From DP-36 sp036004365 (GTDB lineage: Bacteria; Desulfobacterota; Binatia; UBA9968), in the NCBI GenBank assembly GCA_036004365.1, contig DASYRN010000246.1, positions 1 to 21,648 on the forward strand: DNA of 21,648 bases, read 5' to 3'. Within the stretch, counting starts at the first letter, position 1; every line of letters starts with the position of its first letter. The position numbers were made by a program, and so were the translations under genes. Shown here piece after piece: positions 1-12,862 of this stretch. Under the pieces are notes generated by a model that did not search any database, had not been told where the DNA came from, and was given only the letters and a program-made list of their open reading frames with translations.

Positions 1-65
1 CTAGACAGATGACGCATGATCCGCTTGTCTTTATCCCGCCTTCGGACCCACTTGCTTTTTCCCAT
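1..65 (-). CDS. Possible 5' end of a small basic protein, cut by the left edge
   Basis: An ATG at 63-65 on the minus strand opens a frame that stays open to the window edge (21 codons). It begins MGKSKWVRRRDKDK and is very rich in Lys and Arg. A good Shine-Dalgarno sequence, GGTGAG, lies four bases upstream (70-75 on the plus strand). It would be divergent from the kinase gene at 173, leaving about 107 bases for two promoters. I do not recognise the product. The basic start could suit a ribosome- or nucleic-acid-binding protein, but the stretch is too short to decide, and a chance open frame is quite possible. Confidence 0.35.
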   Translation of the reverse strand, partial: MGKSKWVRRRDKDKRIMRHLS

Positions 66-156
66 TTTACTCACCGTATTTCCGTCGCCGTTCCTGATAA
101 GAGAATTAAATCTATCTCCCCCTTGGATCAGAGAACGATGAGGAAAAGTATTCAGT

Positions 157-164
157 AGGGAGGG
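157..164 (+). promoter_or_regulatory. Ribosome binding site of the GAF histidine kinase gene
   Basis: AGGGAGGG lies eight bases before the ATG at 173. It supports that start, the first gene of the six-gene sensory run. No convincing -35/-10 pair could be picked in the 66-156 stretch just upstream. Confidence 0.7.
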
Positions 165-172
165 TAATACTC

Positions 173-1726
173 ATGGAGCTATCTCCGCATGTTATTGATA
201 GCCCTGTTCCTCTGGAGTCGGTTATCACCACGGCAGAACTGGGCCGGCGGCCGTCGCGGCCCCCGGATTACGAGGCCGAGAACCGCGCTCTGGTTGCCCT
301 AGCGCGGGAGATGGCCAACTCGCCGACAGGCATTCTGCAAAAGCTAGTGGACGCCGCCCTCGAGTTGTGCCGCGCGCAGTCGGCCGGCATCAGCCTGTTG
401 GAGGACGACCGAAAGAGATTCCGCTGGCGCGCCATCGCGGGGCAGTGGGCCTCCCACTTGGGGGGCGGCACGCCGCGCGACTTTGGCCCGTGCGGCACAG
501 TCTTGGACCGCAACATCGCCCTGCTGTTTTCACACCCCGAACGCCATTTCACCTACTTGGCCCCGGTAACGCCCTGTATTGAAGAGGGCCTGTTGATCCC
601 CTTCCACGTCGCCGGGGAAGCCGTCGGCACGATCTGGGTGATCGCCCACGACGAGCGCCGCAAATTCGACGCTGAAGACATGCGCGTGATGAAAAGCCTG
701 GGGGAATTTGCGGTCACTGCTTACCAAGTCTTGTCCTCGCTAGATGCTCTCAAGTTTGCCCGCGGGCAGTTGGAGCAGGCCAACGCCGACCTGCTTCACG
801 GCAATGAAATGCTTAAGGTGCAGGTTGCCGAGCGCGAGCAATCCGAACAGGCGCTGCGCCAAAGTGAAGAGAAGCTACGGCAGCAGTCCCACGAATTGGA
901 GCAGCAGCTGATCGCGTCGGGCCGTCTCGTTTCTCTCGGCGAGATCACAGCTTCCATGGCCCACGAGTTCAATAACCCGCTGGGAATCATTATGGGTTTT
1001 ACCCAGGATCTTTTAGGCGAGACGACGCCGTCCAGCCCTAATTATCAAGCCCTAAAGATCATCGATGAAGAGAGCAAGCGCTGCCAGAAGATCATCCGAG
1101 ACCTTTTGGATTATGCGCGTCCCAAGAGCGCCGATTTCTGCCCGACGGATATCAGGCAGTTAGTTGAGAAAACCATTAGTCTCGTGGCCAACCATCTCTA
1201 CAAGCAAAAGATTGAGAGCGCGACTGAGATAGAAGAAAGCCTACCTAGTCTCCATGCTGACCCTCAGCAATTAGAGCAGGTTTTGGTGAATATATACTTG
1301 AACGCGCTCGATGCAATGTCCGAGGGCGGAAAGTTGACCGTGGCTGGGACCCTTGAGGGAGAGAGTAAGAGAGAGGGTGATGGGAAGGTTGGCGGCGTGA
1401 TGATTTCGGTAACCGACACCGGCTTTGGGATCGAGGAGCATGATCTGCCTAAGATTTTTCAGCCGTTTTTCAGTGCGAAGAAAAAGAGAGGATTGGGGTT
1501 GGGCCTTCCGATATGCGAACGCATCGTTAAGAACCATGGCGGCAGGATTGAGGTCGAGAGCCGACCGGGGCAGGGGACAAGTTTCAAGATTTATTTACCC
1601 CTCACCCGTGCCCTCTCCCTGGAGAGAGAGGGTAAAAGAGAGGATGAGACGGTTGAGCAAAAGCAAATAGAACAGAGAACGGATGGAGGGCGATCTGATC
1701 GGACTGTTGCGCGAAATCCTAGATGA
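173..1726 (+). CDS. GAF-domain sensor histidine kinase
   Basis: Predicted cytosolic sensor kinase of 517 residues with no membrane segment. Residues about 40-190 form a GAF domain containing a GPCGTVLDRN motif (Cys107) and an SHPERHF motif. A coiled coil runs over about 195-250. The HisKA domain has phospho-acceptor His264 in MAHEFNNPLG; Glu and Asn at +1 and +4 form the ExxN motif linked to phosphatase activity in this family, so it is probably bifunctional. The ATPase domain shows the N-box (LVNIYLNALDAM), G1 (DTGFG at 415), F-box (FQPFF) and G2 (GLGLGL). A REP-like palindrome is translated between N-box and G1 (residues about 393-406), and a second copy encodes part of the C-terminal tail. 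The last codons overlap the next gene by four bases (ATGA). Its transmitter core is nearly the same as in four neighbours. No cognate regulator is adjacent, and the GAF ligand is unknown. Confidence 0.93.
   Translation: MELSPHVIDSPVPLESVITTAELGRRPSRPPDYEAENRALVALAREMANSPTGILQKLVDAALELCRAQSAGISLLEDDRKRFRWRAIAGQWASHLGGGTPRDFGPCGTVLDRNIALLFSHPERHFTYLAPVTPCIEEGLLIPFHVAGEAVGTIWVIAHDERRKFDAEDMRVMKSLGEFAVTAYQVLSSLDALKFARGQLEQANADLLHGNEMLKVQVAEREQSEQALRQSEEKLRQQSHELEQQLIASGRLVSLGEITASMAHEFNNPLGIIMGFTQDLLGETTPSSPNYQALKIIDEESKRCQKIIRDLLDYARPKSADFCPTDIRQLVEKTISLVANHLYKQKIESATEIEESLPSLHADPQQLEQVLVNIYLNALDAMSEGGKLTVAGTLEGESKREGDGKVGGVMISVTDTGFGIEEHDLPKIFQPFFSAKKKRGLGLGLPICERIVKNHGGRIEVESRPGQGTSFKIYLPLTRALSLEREGKREDETVEQKQIEQRTDGGRSDRTVARNPR
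1349..1390 (+). repeat. REP-like palindromic element, degenerate copy inside the kinase ATPase domain
   Basis: A CCTTGAGGGAGAGAG segment followed by GAGAGGGTGATGGGAAGG matches the right half of the copies at 3281-3333 and 14239-14286, at the same place in the sister genes. It is translated in frame as a Gly/Glu/Lys-rich loop. The left arm (CTCACC...CTCC) seen in the other copies is largely missing here. Confidence 0.6.
1598..1648 (+). repeat. REP-like palindromic element in the C-terminal tail of the GAF kinase
   Basis: CCCTCACCCGTG is followed by CCCTCTCCCTGGAG and then AGAGAGGG, so CCCTCTC pairs with GAGAGGG as a 7-bp hairpin. The outer CTCACCC/GATGAG arms pair imperfectly. The pattern resembles the CTCACCC...CTCTCCC...GGGAGAGGG palindromes scattered through many Gram-negative genomes. 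It starts just after the last conserved strand of the ATPase domain and is read through as a charged tail (LTRALSLEREGKREDE). Confidence 0.65.
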
Positions 1727-3621
1727 CAGCGCAGATCACGGGGGCAATCATGAAGAATGAACTCACGCGGGAAATATTAAATTTACGGCAAGGAGACCAT
1801 GCTTGCTTGCTCTACAATGAGGATCCCGCCGAACAAATGCTCGCGCTTGTCCCCTATATCAAACAAGGTCTGGAAGAAGGTGAGCAATGCATCTACATCG
1901 CCGATGATCTGACGGTTGAGGATGTCGCTCGTACCCTTGAGAGCGGCGGAATCGATGTCCAGAGGGAATCTGAACGCGGAGCTTTGCGTCTTTGGACCCG
2001 AAGTGAATGGCGCCAACCCGGTGAACTCGACTCGGCCAAGAAATCTCTCCAAGTGCGCGGGTTCATAGATGAAGCACTGAAGGCCGGCTTTAAGGGCGTT
2101 CGGTTTGCCGTAGAAATGACCTGGATTCTCGGCCCGGATATCAGCGTGGATAAGTTGAAACATTGGGAAGCAACGATAAACACCCTCTTTGTTCCCGGCG
2201 TCCCGGGACGGATCGTATGCCAATATAGCCGGCACCGCCTTTCCGCGTCGGTTCTACAGGCAGGATTAAGTACTCACCCCATCGCCATCCTGGACGATCT
2301 CTGTGCGAACTTCTTCTATGAGGCGCCTGCAATTCTTGAAAACAAGTCTGAAACGGAAAAATTGGACTGGATGGTATCCCAACTTAAAAAAGTGCGTGTG
2401 GCAGAACAGCAACGTGAAGAAGCGATTCGGCAGGAGGCTCAAGCGCTGCTGGTGGCCATCGTCGAATCTTCCGATGATGCCATTATCAGCAAGACGCTCG
2501 ACGGTATCATCACTTCTTGGAACAGAGGCGCCGACCGGTTGTTTGGGTATGCGCCGCAGGAGGCGATTGGCCAGCCGATCACGATCATCGTCCCGCCTGA
2601 AAGGCATGACGAGGAGAGGTCGATTCTTGAACGCCTTCGTCGCGGCGAACGGATCGATCACTACGAAACGGTCCGCGCGTCCAAGGACGGCCGCCTGATC
2701 GACGTCTCGATAACGATATCCCCGATTCGGGATAGACGAGGTCGTATCATCGGCGCATCGAAAGTTGCACGAGACATCACGGCGCAGAAAGAAGCCGAGG
2801 AGAAGCTGCGCCGGCAGGCGGAGGAATTAGAGCAGCAGCTCATCGCCTCGGGGCGCCTGGTCTCCCTCGGCCAGATCACGGCGTCCATGGCCCACGAATT
2901 CAACAATCCCCTCGGGATTATCATGGGCTTTACTCAGGATCTTTTAGGTGAGACGAAGCCGTCCAGCTCTAATTACCAGGCCCTTAAGATCATCGACGAG
3001 GAGGCCAAGCGATGTCAGAAGATCATCCGAGACCTTCTCGATTATGCGCGTCCCAAGAGCGCCGATTTCTGCCGGACGGATATCAGGCAGTTAGTTGAGA
3101 AAACCATTAGTCTCGTGGCCAACCATCTCTACAAACAAAAGATCGACAGCGCGACCCAGATAGAAGATAATATACCTAGTCTCTATGCCGACCCGCAGCA
3201 ATTGGAGCAGGTCTTGGTGAATCTGTATCTCAACGCGATCGACGCGATGCCGGAGGGCGGGAAACTGACTGTGGGCGCGGCTCTCACCCCCTCCGTTGAG
3301 GGAGAGGGAAAGAGAGACGGCGATGGGAAGGTTAAGGGGGTGACGATTTGGGTGACCGACACGGGGTTCGGGATTCAGGAGACGGATCTGCCCAGAATTT
3401 TCCAACCGTTTTTCACTGCCAAGAAAAAAAGAGGGTTGGGTTTGGGTCTCCCGGTATGCGACCGCATCGTTAAGAACCATGGCGGCAGGATTGAGGTCGA
3501 GAGCCGGCCGGAACAGGGAACGACATTCAAAATTTATTTGCCGTTGCCGGAGGCCCCTAGCGAGAAAAGAAACGATCAGGATCCCGTGGGTGAGCCCAAA
3601 ACCCAGAATGTGGTAAACTAG
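1723..3621 (+). CDS. MEDS-PAS sensor histidine kinase
   Basis: 632 residues, predicted cytosolic. Residues about 20-190 match the MEDS sensory domain (first known from the dichloromethane regulator DcmR and from methanogen and methylotroph sensors): GDHACLLY start, LVPYIKQGLEEGEQCIYI, and a CQYSRHRLS strand near 166. A PAS domain covers about 243-355 (SSDDAIISKTLDG, ending in DITAQKEAEE). HisKA has His391 in MAHEFNNPLG, and the ATPase domain has N-, G1-, F- and G2-boxes. A REP-like palindrome is translated between N-box and G1. The start used overlaps the previous stop as ATGA, suggesting translational coupling. An in-frame ATG at 1750 follows a GGGGGC stretch and would give a protein nine residues shorter that still holds the whole MEDS domain. 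Parts of the transmitter DNA are almost identical to the preceding gene. The MEDS ligand is unknown. Confidence 0.93.
   Translation: MTAQITGAIMKNELTREILNLRQGDHACLLYNEDPAEQMLALVPYIKQGLEEGEQCIYIADDLTVEDVARTLESGGIDVQRESERGALRLWTRSEWRQPGELDSAKKSLQVRGFIDEALKAGFKGVRFAVEMTWILGPDISVDKLKHWEATINTLFVPGVPGRIVCQYSRHRLSASVLQAGLSTHPIAILDDLCANFFYEAPAILENKSETEKLDWMVSQLKKVRVAEQQREEAIRQEAQALLVAIVESSDDAIISKTLDGIITSWNRGADRLFGYAPQEAIGQPITIIVPPERHDEERSILERLRRGERIDHYETVRASKDGRLIDVSITISPIRDRRGRIIGASKVARDITAQKEAEEKLRRQAEELEQQLIASGRLVSLGQITASMAHEFNNPLGIIMGFTQDLLGETKPSSSNYQALKIIDEEAKRCQKIIRDLLDYARPKSADFCRTDIRQLVEKTISLVANHLYKQKIDSATQIEDNIPSLYADPQQLEQVLVNLYLNAIDAMPEGGKLTVGAALTPSVEGEGKRDGDGKVKGVTIWVTDTGFGIQETDLPRIFQPFFTAKKKRGLGLGLPVCDRIVKNHGGRIEVESRPEQGTTFKIYLPLPEAPSEKRNDQDPVGEPKTQNVVN
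3281..3333 (+). repeat. REP-like palindromic element inside the MEDS kinase ATPase domain
   Basis: CTCTCACCCCCTCC, then GTTGAGGGAGAGGG, then a GGCGATGGGAAGGTT end. The CCCTC/GAGGG arms can pair. It is read in frame as a linker (LTPSVEGEGKRDGDGKV) between the N-box and the G1 box, the same place as the copies in the kinases starting at 173 and 12859. Confidence 0.65.
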
Positions 3622-3683
3622 ACGTTGGCAGGACATACACAACAGCGGAAGTAGAGCTCTTAGGCTCTGTAAAAAGCGCGAAC

Positions 3684-6600
3684 GTGGACACTCTGACTTC
3701 AAATTTGGCGGTCGTCGGCATCGGCACATCGGCCGGCGGGTTGGAGTCGTTGAAAGAATTCTTCGCGGCGATGCCCGCCGACAGTGGCATGGCCTTCGTG
3801 GTGATCCAGCATTTGGACCCGACCCACGTGAGCTACATGGCGGATCTGCTAGCCAAATACACCGAGATGAAAGTGCTTCAAGCCGAAGACGGGACGATGA
3901 TCGAGGCTGATACGGTCTACACGATCCCTCCCAATAAATTTCTCATGATCCGTAAAGGCATGCTCCACCTGACCGAGCCGGTGAAGAACGACGGTGTGCG
4001 GATGCCGATCGACTTCCTCTTCCGATCTCTGGCGGAAGACCAGCACGAGAAGGCGATCTGTATGATTTTTTCGGGCAGCGGATCCGACGGGACCATCGGA
4101 TTACGCGAGGTCCGGGGTGCCGGCGGCATGACGATTGTGCAAGAACCCGAGACCGCGCAGTTCGATGCTATGCTTCGCAGTGCCATAGCCACCGGGATGG
4201 TCGATTTTGTTTTGCCGCTGCGGGAGATTCCCGGGACCATCCTCAGATATGCGCGGCAATCCTACATGGACGCCAGGGACGGAACCGACAGGGAGCAAAA
4301 ACTCAACGATGTGGATGCCATCTTGAAATTGCTGTCGGCCCAAACCCGTACCGACTTTGCGCCTTACAAGAAGAACACCGTACTGCGGCGCATCGAACGG
4401 CGGATGGGACTCAGGCATATCCCTCTTATCTCCGACTATGTGCGCTTCCTCCAGGAGAACCCGGAAGAGGTACGACAGCTTTCAAAGGACCTGCTGATCA
4501 ACGTCAGCAGTTTCTTTCGGGACGCCGAGGCGTTCGAGGAACTACGGCATAAGGCCATTGCGCCGCTGGTCCGGGAAAAGGAAAACAGTAGTCCGTTGCG
4601 AGTATGGGTGCCGGGTTGCGCGACGGGCGAGGAGGCCTATTCCATCGCCATCCTGCTCCTCGAAGAGCTTTCGGCCGCCGGCAAGAATTGCGCCATCCAG
4701 CTTTTCGCATCCGATGTTGACGGTGACTGCGTGAAATTCGCCCGGGAGGGAGTCTATCCTCAGACGATAGCCGCCGACGTGTCGGAGGAGCGCCTCAAGC
4801 GATTCTTTACGAAGCAGGACTCCAGGTACCAAGTCAGCAAGCAGGTGCGCGAATTAGTGATCTTTTCAGTGCAGAACCTCATCAGCGAAGCGCCGTTTTC
4901 CAAGCTCGATTTGATTAGTTGCCGGAACGTCCTCATTTACATCGAACCCAACGTGCAGAGGAGGATCATTTCCCTACTGGCTTTCGCGCTAAGCCCGGGC
5001 GGATATCTATTTCTGGGCAAGTCCGACGGTATGGCCGCTCAGACCGGGTTGTTCACCACGATTTCCCAAAAGCGGCGCCTTTACCGGCGCGACGGCGCAG
5101 CCCAAGCAAGCCCGGCGGACTCGCCGTTTTTGTTCGAGGCGAGAAGGGCCGCGCCCGTAGTGCAAAAATGGCAAACCCTCGGTCGCACCAATCTTTCTGA
5201 GCTGAATCAGCAGGTGCTGCTCAAGTATTTCGATGCCAGCGTGGTCCTGATCGATGAAAAAGGGAACATCTTGAATTTTTACGGCCCGACCCGGAAATAT
5301 TTGGAGCATCCAACAGGCGAGCCGAGTCTCAACCTGTTGAACATGGTCGAAAACAGGATTTCCGCGAAGTTCCGGCTCGCGCTGCGCAAGGCGGCCGAGG
5401 AAAGCGAACCGGTTACTATGGAGCGCGTGCAGTTCGGCGAGGGCGATTCCGGTTCTTCGGCCAATGTAACGGTCATGCCCATTCTCAGCCATACGAGAGG
5501 CGACCGCCTGTTGGCCGTCATCTTCGAGGAAGCGTCCGGTGTCCCCGACTCTCCTAACAGGGTCCCTGGTAAGAAGATCGGCGAGGACGAATCCCTCGTG
5601 GCCCAGCTCGAATCCGAGCTCAAAGTTTTAAAGGCTGAATTCCAGGCCACCATCGACGAGTATGAAAGCTCCGCCGAAGAGCTCAAGGCGGCCAACGAAG
5701 AAATCCTCTCCATCAACGAGGAGCTGCAGTCCACCAACGAGGAGTTGGAAACCTCGAAGGAAGAGATCCAGGCCATCAATGAGGAGTTGAACACCGTTAA
5801 CAGCGAGCTCAACTCGAAAGTGGACGAACTCACGGAAGTCAATAATGATTTGGTGAATTTTCTCAATTCCTCCGAGATCGGGACGATCTTTCTCGACAAT
5901 CAATTTCGCATCAAGCGCTTCACGCCCTCGGCTGGAAGGCTCATGAACTTGATCAGCTCGGATCTGGGCCGGCCGGTCAGCCATATGGCGCATAAGTTTG
6001 TCGGCCTGGATCTCGTAGCGGACGCCGAAAGAGTGCTCGCAAGCCTGTCTACGATTGAAAAGGAGATACAGAGTTCCGATGGCCAGTGGTATGCGATGCA
6101 TTGCCTTCCGTACCGCACGTTGGACAACAGAATCGACGGCGTGATCTTTACGTTCGCCGACGTGACCCGGCTAAAGCGGTCGGAAGAATCGATGCAGGAG
6201 GCCCGGAATTACGCCCAAGACATTGTCGAGACGGTTTCGATGCCTCTCGTCGTTCTGGACGGCGGGCTGCGGGTAGTCTCTGCCAACCGGACTTTCTATC
6301 AGACTTTTCGGGTCGAGCCGCAGGACACGAAGAATCGCTCCATCTACGAGCTGGGAAGTCAGCAGTGGGATATAGCGCCGCTGCGGCAGTTGCTGGAGGA
6401 TATCGTCCTCAAGGAGACGCCATTCAACGATTTCGAAGTCGACCTCGATTTTCCCGGCATCGGGCGTCGGACCATGCTTTTAAATGCCCGGAGGATATCC
6501 AGAGGCTCGGACCGCACCCAACTCATTCTGCTCGCTATCGAAGACTTCACCGAACGCAAGCGGGCCGAAGAGCTGCTCAAAAGCGAAGCACAACTGCGGC

Positions 6601-7382
6601 AAAAAGCGCTCGAGCTGGAGCAGCAGCTCATCGCCTCCGGCCGGCTCGTTTCGCTTGGCGAGATCACCGCCTCCATGGCGCATGAATTCAATAACCCCCT
6701 GGGGATAGTTATGGGCTTTATTCAGGATCTTTTGGCAGAGACGGACGCATCGCATCCGAACTACCGGGCGCTGAAGATCATGGACGAGGAGAGCAGGCGT
6801 TGCCGCAAGATCATTCAGGATCTCATGGAGTATGCCCGCCCTAGGAGCGGCGAGTTCGACTGGATCAAAGTCAAAGATGTGATCGAGAAGACATTAAGTA
6901 TGGTTCAGAGCCATCTCTACAAGCGAAACGTACAGGTGATAAACGAGGCGGGACCGGATGTGCCAAGGATCTACGCCGATGCGCCACAGTTAGAGCAGGT
7001 GCTCCTCAATCTCTATCTGAACGCGATCGATGCGATGCCGGAGGGGGGGACATTGACCGTGGCAGTTGAAGTAAATTCTCACCCGGCAGATGAAACCGGG
7101 AGGCCGACGGAGGTGATGATCACCGTAGCGGATACGGGGGTCGGGATTGAAAGCGGGGATCTGCCCAAAATATTCCAGCCGTTTTTTACGGCTAAGAAAA
7201 AGAGCGGGTTAGGGCTGGGGCTTGCCATATGTGACCGCATCGTCAAAAATCACGGCGGAAGGATTGAGATGGAGAGCCGACCGGAACAGGGAACGACATT
7301 TAGAATTTATTTCCCTTTGGAGCGACAAGCGGAGACGGGCGTTCCGTCATCTTCCGCCGAACAGAAACGGACGGGTGTATAG
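3684..7382 (+). CDS. CheB-CheR-PAS hybrid sensor histidine kinase
   Basis: 1232 residues. A CheB methylesterase domain (about 8-190) keeps the catalytic triad: Ser16 in GTSAGGL, His43 in VIQHLDPTH and Asp135 in GSGSDGT. It has no receiver in front of it. CheR methyltransferase follows (about 210-480), with NVSSFFRD, the SAM-binding VPGCATGEEAYS and the SCRNVLIYI motif. Next come a PAS-like domain (about 505-620), a long coiled coil of NEE/INEEL heptads (about 640-720), two more PAS domains (about 720-830 and 840-955), HisKA with His1000 (MAHEFNNPLG) and an ATPase domain. CheB/CheR-PAS fusions are a known family; this one ends in the same transmitter as its neighbours. The start is GTG with no clear Shine-Dalgarno, but the CheB fold begins within ten residues, so little can be missing. 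No chemoreceptor, CheA or CheW is nearby, so the methylation target is unclear and may be another member of the run. Confidence 0.93.
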   Translation: MDTLTSNLAVVGIGTSAGGLESLKEFFAAMPADSGMAFVVIQHLDPTHVSYMADLLAKYTEMKVLQAEDGTMIEADTVYTIPPNKFLMIRKGMLHLTEPVKNDGVRMPIDFLFRSLAEDQHEKAICMIFSGSGSDGTIGLREVRGAGGMTIVQEPETAQFDAMLRSAIATGMVDFVLPLREIPGTILRYARQSYMDARDGTDREQKLNDVDAILKLLSAQTRTDFAPYKKNTVLRRIERRMGLRHIPLISDYVRFLQENPEEVRQLSKDLLINVSSFFRDAEAFEELRHKAIAPLVREKENSSPLRVWVPGCATGEEAYSIAILLLEELSAAGKNCAIQLFASDVDGDCVKFAREGVYPQTIAADVSEERLKRFFTKQDSRYQVSKQVRELVIFSVQNLISEAPFSKLDLISCRNVLIYIEPNVQRRIISLLAFALSPGGYLFLGKSDGMAAQTGLFTTISQKRRLYRRDGAAQASPADSPFLFEARRAAPVVQKWQTLGRTNLSELNQQVLLKYFDASVVLIDEKGNILNFYGPTRKYLEHPTGEPSLNLLNMVENRISAKFRLALRKAAEESEPVTMERVQFGEGDSGSSANVTVMPILSHTRGDRLLAVIFEEASGVPDSPNRVPGKKIGEDESLVAQLESELKVLKAEFQATIDEYESSAEELKAANEEILSINEELQSTNEELETSKEEIQAINEELNTVNSELNSKVDELTEVNNDLVNFLNSSEIGTIFLDNQFRIKRFTPSAGRLMNLISSDLGRPVSHMAHKFVGLDLVADAERVLASLSTIEKEIQSSDGQWYAMHCLPYRTLDNRIDGVIFTFADVTRLKRSEESMQEARNYAQDIVETVSMPLVVLDGGLRVVSANRTFYQTFRVEPQDTKNRSIYELGSQQWDIAPLRQLLEDIVLKETPFNDFEVDLDFPGIGRRTMLLNARRISRGSDRTQLILLAIEDFTERKRAEELLKSEAQLRQKALELEQQLIASGRLVSLGEITASMAHEFNNPLGIVMGFIQDLLAETDASHPNYRALKIMDEESRRCRKIIQDLMEYARPRSGEFDWIKVKDVIEKTLSMVQSHLYKRNVQVINEAGPDVPRIYADAPQLEQVLLNLYLNAIDAMPEGGTLTVAVEVNSHPADETGRPTEVMITVADTGVGIESGDLPKIFQPFFTAKKKSGLGLGLAICDRIVKNHGGRIEMESRPEQGTTFRIYFPLERQAETGVPSSSAEQKRTGV

Positions 7383-7427
7383 TCATTGCTGCTGTGAATA
7401 CGATTACAAGAACGGTTTCAATCTAAA

Positions 7428-7435
7428 AAGGAGGG
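7428..7435 (+). promoter_or_regulatory. Strong ribosome binding site of the poly-HAMP hybrid kinase
   Basis: AAGGAGGG is close to a perfect Shine-Dalgarno and ends three bases before the ATG at 7439. It is the best such site in the six-gene run, suggesting that the hybrid kinase is made in larger amounts than its neighbours. The remaining intergenic bases (7383-7427) show no hairpin or clear promoter. Confidence 0.7.
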
Positions 7436-7438
7436 TGT

Positions 7439-12858
<5,420 letters not shown>

Positions 12859-12862
<4 letters not shown>

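Noticed and set aside
3650..3668. Small hairpin AGAGC/GCTCT in the gap between the MEDS kinase and the CheB-CheR kinase
   Set aside because: The stem is only five bases with no following T-tract; it is not a credible terminator.
3091..3729. Minus-strand frame of 212 codons across the end of the MEDS kinase
   Set aside because: It lies opposite a well-supported transmitter domain, has no Shine-Dalgarno and no recognisable motif; similar shadows occur opposite the other sister kinases.
5279..5899. Minus-strand frame of 206 codons rich in Ser and Leu
   Set aside because: It is the reverse of the Glu-rich coiled coil in the CheB-CheR kinase (GAG/GAA read as CTC/TTC), which explains its composition.
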